Source of the DNA: Burkholderia lata
Lineage (GTDB): Bacteria; Pseudomonadota; Gammaproteobacteria; Burkholderiales; Burkholderiaceae
DNA: 64,000 bases
NCBI RefSeq assembly: GCF_000012945.1
Contig: NC_007510.1
Coordinates: 1,612,001 to 1,676,000 of the forward strand
Direction: 5' to 3'
Shown here one piece after another: positions 57,997-64,000 of the stretch; the stretch's first letter is position 1; every line of letters begins with the position of its first letter. The position numbers were made by a program, and so were the translations under genes. The notes under the pieces were generated by a model, which did no database searches, was not told the DNA's origin, and saw only the letters and a list, made by a program, of their open reading frames with translations.

Positions 57997-58124
57997 CGCG
58001 GCGCCGTGCGCGCTCAGGAGGGTGTCAGAGATGGTCAATCGGATGCGTATCGAGGTCATGACGTATTAACGGCTCGCGCGATCAGGAGTATCGTTGCCGG
58101 AATTTCGCAACATGGGGTACGACC

Positions 58125-58751
58125 ATGGCTCTCGGCAACGATGTTCATCTGATTCCCGTCAAGCTGGAAGAACTGCGTCCCACGCAGATGACGGTCGGCT
58201 ATCGCGAAGTCAAGGCGAAGCGCAAGCACTGGAAGGCGCTCAGCAAGCGCGCGCGCAAGGCCGCGATCGAATCGCACTGGTTCCCGGCGGTGCTCGGCCC
58301 GGACGGGCTGCACTACATCACCGATCACCACCACCTCGGCCTCGCGCTGATCGAGGAAGGCGAGGCGCGCGTGAACGCGATGCTGCTGAAGGATCTGTCG
58401 TGGCTCGACGAAACGATCTTCTGGCGGATGATGGAACACAACCAGTGGGTGCATCCGTTCGGCGCGGACGGCACGCGCCGCGACTACGGGAATCTGCCGA
58501 AGGCGCTGACGGGGCTCGTGGACGATCCGTACCGCAGCCTCGCCGGCGAGCTGCGCACGGCGGGCGGCTATGCGAAGGATGCGACGCCGTTCAGCGAATT
58601 CCTGTGGGCCGATTACCTGCGTCAGCACGTGTCGCTCGACCAGATCCGCAAGAACTTCGCGAAGGCGCTCGATATCGCATTGCATCGTGCGCATGAGCAG
58701 GATGCACGCTATCTGCCCGGCTGGTCGGGCGTCATCGCCGTCAAGCCCTGA
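58125..58751 (+). CDS. ParB-like nuclease-fold protein (ParBc_2), 208 aa
   Basis: Begins MALGNDVHLIPVKLEELRPT. The ParB-like core follows (MTVGYREVKAKRKHW, LGPDGLHYITDHHHLGLAL), where DHHH resembles the D-G-H-H-R motif of ParB/Srx proteins. The C-terminal half (LSWLDETIFWRMMEHNQWVHPFG, FLWADYLRQ) is typical of the ParBc_2 family, which is not the chromosome-partition protein. It ends 7 bp before the SulP gene, so the two are probably co-transcribed. Biochemical activity is unknown. Confidence 0.82.
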   Translation: MALGNDVHLIPVKLEELRPTQMTVGYREVKAKRKHWKALSKRARKAAIESHWFPAVLGPDGLHYITDHHHLGLALIEEGEARVNAMLLKDLSWLDETIFWRMMEHNQWVHPFGADGTRRDYGNLPKALTGLVDDPYRSLAGELRTAGGYAKDATPFSEFLWADYLRQHVSLDQIRKNFAKALDIALHRAHEQDARYLPGWSGVIAVKP

Positions 58752-58758
58752 CCCCCTC

Positions 58759-60489
58759 ATGACGACCGCCCCGATCCGCCCCGATGCCGGCCCGCAGCAT
58801 GCCGACCATTTCGCCGCGCTCGACGCGGCCTCGCCGCCGCCCACGCGACGTATCGGCCTCGATGCGCTGGCCGGCTTGTCGATCGCGGGCCTGCTGATCC
58901 CCGAGGCGGTCGCGTATGCGGGGCTGGCGAACCTGCCGCCGCAGGCCGGTCTCATCGCGTTGCTGTCGGGGCTCGTCGTCTATGCGCTCACCGGCAGCAG
59001 CCGCTTCGCGATCGTGTCGTCGACGTCGTCGTCGGCCGCCGTGCTCGCGGCGACCGTGCTCGCGGAATCGGGGATGGCGCTTGCCGCACAGCTCGCGCTC
59101 GCCGCCGCGCTCGTCGCAATGACGGGCGTGCTGTTCATCCTGGCGGGTGCCGCGCGGCTCGGCGGCATGTCGGATTTCGTCGCGCGGCCGGTGCTGCGCG
59201 GCTTCACGTTCGGCCTCGCGCTGACGATCGTCATCAAGCAGTTGCCGAAGATTCTCGCGATCTCCGTGCAGCACAGCGATGCGCCGCATGTCGCGCTCGA
59301 CCTGATCACCGGCGCACCGCATGCGAATCTCGCGAGCGTCGTGCTCGGCGCGATCGCACTGGCGTTGCTGTTCGCGCTCGGGCGGAGCTCGCGCGTGCCC
59401 GCGACGCTCGTCGTGATCGTGCTGTCGATCGCGGCCGGCTATGCGATCGACTGGCAGCGATACGGGATCGCGATCGTCGGCCATATCGATTTCAAGCATA
59501 TCGAGTTCGGCCTGCCGACCCTCGACCGCAACGCGTGGATGCAGACCATCGAGCTTGCATTCGCGCTGATGCTGATCCTGTACGCGGAATCGTACGGATC
59601 GATCCGCAACTTCGCGTTGAAGCACGGCGACAGCGTGTCGCCGAACCGCGACCTCGTCGCGCTCGGCTGTGCGAATCTCGTATCGGGCCTGCTGCACGGG
59701 ATGCCGGTCGGCGCCGGGTATTCGGCGACCTCGGCGAACGAAGCGGCCGGTGCGCAGTCGCGCTTTGCCGGCCTGTGGGCGGCGGGTGTGGTCGCGCTGA
59801 TCGTCTGGCTGCTGCTGCCGCAGCTCGCGCGCACGCCGGAGCCCGTGCTCGCGGCGATCGTGATCTTCGCGGTCAGCCACTCGCTGCATCCGTCGGTATT
59901 CCGGCCGTACTGGGCCTGGCATCGCGACCGGCTCGTCGTGATCGCCGCGCTGCTCGCGGTGCTCGTGCTCGGGGTGCTGCACGGGCTGCTCGCGGCCATC
60001 GGCGTGAGCCTGCTGCTGACGCTGCGCAAGCTGTCCGAACCGAACGTCAGCGTGCTCGGCAGGCTGCGCGACAGTCACGATTTCGTCGACGTGGCGAGCC
60101 ATGCCGATGCGAAGCCGGTGCCGGGCGTGCTGATCGTACGGCCCGAGGCGCAACTGTTCTTCGCGAATGCGGACCGGATGCTGAACCGCGTGCGTGCGCT
60201 GATGAAGGCCGCGCCTGACGCGCATACCGTGATGCTGAGCCTCGAGGAAACGCCGGATGTCGACAGCACGACGATCGAATCGTTGCGCACGTTCGCAGCC
60301 GAATGCACGGCGCGCGGGTTGCGGCTCGCCATCGTGCGGCTCAAGGTGCACGCACTGCATGCGTTGCGCCGGGCGGCCGACGATACGCTGCACGACAATG
60401 CAATGTCCGAACTGAGCGTCGACGAGAGCCTGCAACTGCTGCAGGCCGGGATGCCGCCGGACGGCAGCGACGGCACGACCGCCGCGTGA
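58759..60489 (+). CDS. SulP-family anion transporter with STAS domain, 576 aa
   Basis: Inner-membrane transporter with about 14 predicted membrane segments. Family blocks: GLSIAGLLIPEAVAYAGLAN, PPQAGLIALLSGLVVYALTG, SSTSSSAAVLAATVLAESG, then the cytoplasmic STAS domain (about 460-560, VPGVLIVRPEAQLFFANAD and TPDVDSTTIESLRTFA). SulP members carry sulfate, bicarbonate, dicarboxylates or similar anions; the substrate is not decidable. I chose the ATG at 58759, because the frame is open 63 codons upstream only through the ParB-like gene. Confidence 0.9.
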   Translation: MTTAPIRPDAGPQHADHFAALDAASPPPTRRIGLDALAGLSIAGLLIPEAVAYAGLANLPPQAGLIALLSGLVVYALTGSSRFAIVSSTSSSAAVLAATVLAESGMALAAQLALAAALVAMTGVLFILAGAARLGGMSDFVARPVLRGFTFGLALTIVIKQLPKILAISVQHSDAPHVALDLITGAPHANLASVVLGAIALALLFALGRSSRVPATLVVIVLSIAAGYAIDWQRYGIAIVGHIDFKHIEFGLPTLDRNAWMQTIELAFALMLILYAESYGSIRNFALKHGDSVSPNRDLVALGCANLVSGLLHGMPVGAGYSATSANEAAGAQSRFAGLWAAGVVALIVWLLLPQLARTPEPVLAAIVIFAVSHSLHPSVFRPYWAWHRDRLVVIAALLAVLVLGVLHGLLAAIGVSLLLTLRKLSEPNVSVLGRLRDSHDFVDVASHADAKPVPGVLIVRPEAQLFFANADRMLNRVRALMKAAPDAHTVMLSLEETPDVDSTTIESLRTFAAECTARGLRLAIVRLKVHALHALRRAADDTLHDNAMSELSVDESLQLLQAGMPPDGSDGTTAA

Positions 60490-60511
60490 CGAGGCGGCGC
60501 GCCGGCCCGTG

Positions 60512-61447
60512 CTATTGCGAAACTGCGGCGTCGGCGGAGCGATCGATCATGTCGGTCACTTCGGCCGCTGTCGGCGCATAGGCGCCTGCATGCGCACAGG
60601 CAACCGCCGCACACGCGGCTGCGTAGCGCAGGTGCTCGGCGTCTGACGCATCGGGACGCGCGAGCTGGCTCGCGAGCCAGCCGCCGATGCTCGCATCGCC
60701 GCAGCCGACGGTGTCGGCCACTGCGGTCGGGAACGCGGGCTGGAACAGCACGGTGTCGCGATGCAGGAGCTGCATCCCGGATGCGCCGCGCGTGACGAGC
60801 ATCGTCGCGTCGGGCGCCCACGTGCGCAGTTGCGCGAGCGCAGCGGCTTCATCGAGTTCGGGAAACAGTCCGCGCAGATCCTCGTCGGATACCTTGATCC
60901 AGTCGGCGAGCCCGGCCAGCTTGCGCAGCGTGTCGCGATACGACGGTGCCGCCATCGGCGCGCGGAAGTTCGGGTCGAACGAGATCCGTTTGCCGGCCGC
61001 CCGCGCAGCGTGCGCCACTTCGATCAGGCGCGACGCGAGCGGCTCGCGCACGACGCCGAGCGAACCGACATGCACGATCTCGGCCGCGTCGAGTGCGCCG
61101 GCGGGCAGGTCCGCCGGATCGAACGCGAGATCGGCGCTGTTCTCGCCGATGAAGAAGTAGTGGGGCGGCTGCTTCGATACGACCATCGCGAGCAGCGGCG
61201 CGCGATCGACCTGCCGGATGAAGCGCAGGTCGAGCCCCGCGTCGGCGCTCTTGCGCATCAGCTCGTCGCCAAAGGTGTCGCGGCTGACCGTGCCGGCGAA
61301 GGCCGTCGGCACGCCGAGTCGCGCACCGACGCGCGCGACGTTCCAGCATGAGCCGCCGGCGACGCTGTGCCAGTGCTGCGCGTCGTCACGGATGAAATCG
61401 GTCAATGCTTCGCCGAATACGATCAGGCGGGGAAACGTCTTCGTCAT
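60512..61447 (-). CDS. PfkB-family sugar kinase (fructokinase-like), 311 aa
   Basis: Ribokinase-fold kinase. N-terminal signature IVFGEALTDFIRDD ... VAGGSCWNVARVGARLG, the middle block KRISFDPNFRAPM, and the C-terminal signature DTVGCGDASIGGWLASQL with the catalytic Asp in G-C-G-D. It is the last gene of the leftward sugar ABC operon, 130 bp after the substrate-binding gene, and probably phosphorylates the imported sugar (fructose or similar; inference). Convergent with the SulP gene. Confidence 0.9.
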   Translation of the reverse strand: MTKTFPRLIVFGEALTDFIRDDAQHWHSVAGGSCWNVARVGARLGVPTAFAGTVSRDTFGDELMRKSADAGLDLRFIRQVDRAPLLAMVVSKQPPHYFFIGENSADLAFDPADLPAGALDAAEIVHVGSLGVVREPLASRLIEVAHAARAAGKRISFDPNFRAPMAAPSYRDTLRKLAGLADWIKVSDEDLRGLFPELDEAAALAQLRTWAPDATMLVTRGASGMQLLHRDTVLFQPAFPTAVADTVGCGDASIGGWLASQLARPDASDAEHLRYAAACAAVACAHAGAYAPTAAEVTDMIDRSADAAVSQ

Positions 61448-61504
61448 GTCGAACCTTGTGCCACGGCGTGGTGCGCGGCCATGCAGCGATTGATCTGAAA
61501 TGAC

Positions 61505-61550
61505 GGGCAGTGCAGGCCGTCGCAGGTTGCGATGCGGTCCGGCACTGCCC
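61505..61550 (-). promoter_or_regulatory. Stem-loop between sugar-binding protein and kinase genes
   Basis: Perfect 9-bp arms GGGCAGTGC (61505-61513) and GCACTGCCC (61542-61550) around a 28-base loop. No T-run. Likely lets the binding protein mRNA outlive the kinase mRNA. Confidence 0.5.
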
Positions 61551-61577
61551 GGTTGCGTGGGCGGACGGGCGGCGCGA

Positions 61578-62522
61578 TCAGCGCGGGGTGCTCCAGCCCT
61601 TGTAGCTCTTCACGTTGTCGCGCGTGATGAGCGTCGGTTCGATCAGGATCATCGGGTTGGCCGGCTTCTGGCCGTTCATGATGCCGTAGCCGACGTTGAC
61701 CGCCTGCTGTGCCATCGCCCACGGATCCTGGCTCGACGACGCCTGCACGAGCGTATTCGACTTGAGCGCGACCTCGATATCCGGTGCACCGTCGACCGAC
61801 GTGATCACGATGCCCGGGCGGTTCAGCTGCTTCGCGGCGAGATCGCTGCCGATCGCCTGCGGGTCGTTGATCGTGAACACCGCATCGAGCTTCGGAAAGC
61901 GCGTCAGGTAGCCCTGCATCGCGTTCATCCCGCCTTCGCGCGAGCCTTTGCCGTCCTGGTCGCTCGACAGCACCTTGATGCCGGCGCTCTTCGCGAGCAC
62001 GGTCTTGCAACCGTTGACGCGATCGATCACGGCCGACACCTGCGGGCCGTTCTCGATGATCACGTTGCCCTTGCCGTTGAGCTTCTTCGCGATGTAGTCG
62101 CATGCCAGCTCGCCGGCCTTCACGTTGTTGGTCTGCACGGTCGCGTTCGCGCCAGCCGCCGCGACGTCGACCGCGACGACCGTGATGCCGGCCGCCTGCG
62201 CCTTCTTCACCGCCGGCTCGATCGCCTTCGGATCGGTTGCGTTGAGCAGGATCATGTCGACGTGCGCGGAGATGAAATTGTCGATCTGCGTGAACTGCTT
62301 GTTCAGGTCGTAGTCGGCCGACACGGCCGTGACTTTCGCGTTCGGGTTGATCTGCCTGGCGCGCGCCTCGGCGCCCTTGACGATCGTGACGAAGTACGGG
62401 TTGCCGAGCGACCCGACCGTGACGCCGATCGATTTGAGCGGCTTGTCGGTCGCGTGCGCGGCGGAAGCGCCGAAGGCGAGTGCGCAGGCGACGGCGGTCA
62501 GGGCGGCTTTGTGCTTGAACAT
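61578..62522 (-). CDS. Sugar ABC transporter substrate-binding protein (RbsB-like), 314 aa
   Basis: Signal peptide starting MFKHKAALTAVACALAFGAS with AHA-T cleavage near residue 24. A periplasmic-binding type 4 domain follows (KSIGVTVGSLGNPYFVTIVKGA, KQFTQIDNFISAHVDMILLN, VFTINDPQAIGSDLAAKQLN). The ATG at 62522 begins the signal; the frame is open 20 codons upstream. It captures a monosaccharide for the permease encoded upstream. Ribose, xylose, fructose and similar sugars are all possible. Confidence 0.9.
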   Translation of the reverse strand: MFKHKAALTAVACALAFGASAAHATDKPLKSIGVTVGSLGNPYFVTIVKGAEARARQINPNAKVTAVSADYDLNKQFTQIDNFISAHVDMILLNATDPKAIEPAVKKAQAAGITVVAVDVAAAGANATVQTNNVKAGELACDYIAKKLNGKGNVIIENGPQVSAVIDRVNGCKTVLAKSAGIKVLSSDQDGKGSREGGMNAMQGYLTRFPKLDAVFTINDPQAIGSDLAAKQLNRPGIVITSVDGAPDIEVALKSNTLVQASSSQDPWAMAQQAVNVGYGIMNGQKPANPMILIEPTLITRDNVKSYKGWSTPR

Positions 62523-62604
62523 GTCGTTGTGTCTCCGTGAAGTTGCTTGGCGAGCTGGCGCGGGGATCGGCCCGCGCCGCAAGGTTGGATGGACGGGCAG
62601 GCGC

Positions 62605-63642
62605 TCAGGTACGTGCCGAATCGCGCTGGCGGTAGCGGTCGAGCGCGACCGCGCCGATGATCACGAGCCCCTTGATGATGTATTGCCAGATGTCGGATAC
62701 GCCGAGCAGTACGAGGCCGTTCGTCAGCACCGCGATGATCAGCGCACCGATCAGCGTGCCGACGATCGAACCGACGCCGCCGACGAAGCTCGTGCCGCCG
62801 AGGATCACCGCGGCGATCGCGTCGAGTTCGTACGACTGGCCGAGCTGCAGGCCGTTGGCCGCATAGAGCCGCGCGGCCGACATCACCGCGCCGAGGCCGG
62901 CGAGCAGCCCCGACGCCGCGTACACGAACATCTGGATCGCCCGCACGTTGATGCCCGACAGGCGGGCGGCTTCCGGATTGCCGCCAACCGAATAGATGCG
63001 CATCCCGAGCACCGTGCGGCGCAGGATGAACCACGAAATCGCGATCACCGCGCACGCGATCACGACGAGCCAAGGCACGCCGAGGATCGTGCCGTTGCCG
63101 ATGAACGCGAACGGCAATTGCGGATTGAACACGGTCGTGTCGTTGCCGATCAGGCGCGCGACGCCGCGTACGGCCGTCATCGCGCCGAGCGTGACGATGA
63201 ACGGCGGCAGGCGCAGGAACGAGATCAGGCCGCCGTTGATCGCGCCGAACACGAGGCCGACGATGAGCGCGAACGGCACGCCGAGCCAGCCCCAGCCCGG
63301 GATGGTCGACGCGAGCAGCGCCGCGACGGCGGCGGCGGCGAGCACCGAGCCGACCGACAGGTCGATGCCGCCCGTCAGGATCACGAAGGTCATGCCGGCG
63401 GCGAGCACGATGTTGATCGACGCCTGCTGCGTGACGATCGACAGGTTCTGCAGCGTGAAGAAACCGTCGGTCAGGAAACCGAAGCCGATGCACAGAACCA
63501 GCAGCACCGGCAGCATGCCGGCGGTGCGGATCAGCGATTGCATGCGGGCGCGGTGATCGGCGCCGCGCAATAGCGGCGTACGGGTGGCCACCGGCTGGGC
63601 CGTCGCGGAAGCGAGGTTCCGCTGCTTGGTCGGGTTGATCAT
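62605..63642 (-). CDS. Sugar ABC transporter permease (RbsC-like, CUT2), 345 aa
   Basis: BPD_transp_2 permease with about ten hydrophobic segments. Blocks: LPVLLVLCIGFGFLTDGFF, SINIVLAAGMTFVILTGGID, LSVGSVLAAAAVAALLAS, and the cytoplasmic EAA-like loop GGNPEAARLSGINVRAIQM. 42 bp downstream of the ATPase gene and 82 bp upstream of the binding-protein gene, so one operon. Confidence 0.92.
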   Translation of the reverse strand: MINPTKQRNLASATAQPVATRTPLLRGADHRARMQSLIRTAGMLPVLLVLCIGFGFLTDGFFTLQNLSIVTQQASINIVLAAGMTFVILTGGIDLSVGSVLAAAAVAALLASTIPGWGWLGVPFALIVGLVFGAINGGLISFLRLPPFIVTLGAMTAVRGVARLIGNDTTVFNPQLPFAFIGNGTILGVPWLVVIACAVIAISWFILRRTVLGMRIYSVGGNPEAARLSGINVRAIQMFVYAASGLLAGLGAVMSAARLYAANGLQLGQSYELDAIAAVILGGTSFVGGVGSIVGTLIGALIIAVLTNGLVLLGVSDIWQYIIKGLVIIGAVALDRYRQRDSART

Positions 63643-63684
63643 TTCGTTAACCTGAATGTAAGAAGGAAATGAAAAGGGCGAGGC

Positions 63685-64000
63685 TCAGTGCGCGTCGGCG
63701 AGCTCGGCTTGCGAGCCGGTGGCGAGCGCGATGATGGCTTCCTGCGTGATGGGTGTCTGCGTGTAGCCGCCGAGTTCTCCGGCGATCTCGCCTTCGCGCA
63801 TCACGAGCACGCGGTCGGCCACACCGATGATCTCCGGCAGTTCGCTCGAGATCACGATCACGCCAACACCGGCCCGTGCCAATTCGTTGATGATCCGGTA
63901 GATCTCGGATTTCGCGCCGATGTCGACGCCGCGCGTCGGTTCATCGAGGATCAGCACGCGCGGCTTCGTCTCGAGCAGGCGCGACAGCAGCACTTTCTGC
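63685..64000 (-). CDS. Sugar ABC transporter ATPase (RbsA-like), C-terminal part only
   Basis: The frame is open to the right edge of the window, so only the last 105 or so residues are seen. They contain Walker [21 protein letters not shown], the H-loop region [20 protein letters not shown] and a short C-terminal tail ending AELADAH. This is the second half of the double-ABC-domain CUT2 ATPases. The full protein should be about 500 residues and start beyond position 64000. Confidence 0.88.

Overview
The window is high-GC DNA from a beta-proteobacterium. Gene order and protein families point to Burkholderia, most likely the cepacia complex, main chromosome. The pointers are the run scpB-rluB-rimP-nusA-infB-rbfA-truB, the 2-oxoglutarate dehydrogenase operon beside typA and zapE, a complete Tad/Flp pilus locus followed by DUF2968 and long-tailed Hfq2 genes, and several Burkholderia-type families. 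About 55 protein-coding genes are supported. Two of them are broken by reading-frame changes. No rRNA, tRNA, CRISPR array, prophage or complete insertion sequence is visible.

Layout. 1-2.8 kb: the tail of an ABM-domain monooxygenase and small hypothetical, exported or membrane proteins (one DUF218). 3.0-6.0 kb: a solo IS5-type (DUF4096) protein, a LysR regulator and a frameshifted class I/II aminotransferase. 6.3-16.0 kb: a core information-processing block (ScpB, RluB, then rimP-nusA-infB-rbfA-truB). A sigma70 promoter and a leader terminator precede rimP. 16.1-21.0 kb: a leftward marR-OMF-emrA-emrB tripartite efflux operon. 21.4-30.5 kb: typA, odhA-odhB-lpd and zapE, with strong stem-loops between the odh genes. 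30.6-31.6 kb: a second solo DUF4096 protein and an exported DUF2147 protein.

31.8-50.0 kb is the accessory and surface region. A leftward three-gene set encodes two tandemly duplicated, repeat-rich lipoproteins and a TpsB/ShlB-type outer-membrane transporter, with no recognisable TpsA substrate. It is divergent from a rightward Tad locus: flp, tadV, tadE, cpaB, secretin, tadZ, tadA, tadB, tadC, tadD, a DUF3613 gene, tadG and a sigma54-type regulator. The regulator has lost reading frame in its N-terminal domain. The 676-bp divergent intergenic region carries three copies of an 8-bp motif.

50.1-64.0 kb: a DUF2968 protein, Hfq2, two exported proteins, a long-chain acyl-CoA ligase with a TetR/PsrA-like regulator, an MFS carrier, a GNAT acetyltransferase, a ParB-like protein paired with a SulP transporter, and a leftward sugar ABC transporter with a PfkB kinase. 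The transporter's ATPase runs off the right edge.

The best candidate for an undescribed system is the TpsB plus twin repeat-lipoprotein set facing the Tad pilus genes. Its products look like a surface or adhesive system, but the lipoproteins lack the N-terminal TPS domain that TpsB transporters normally recognise.
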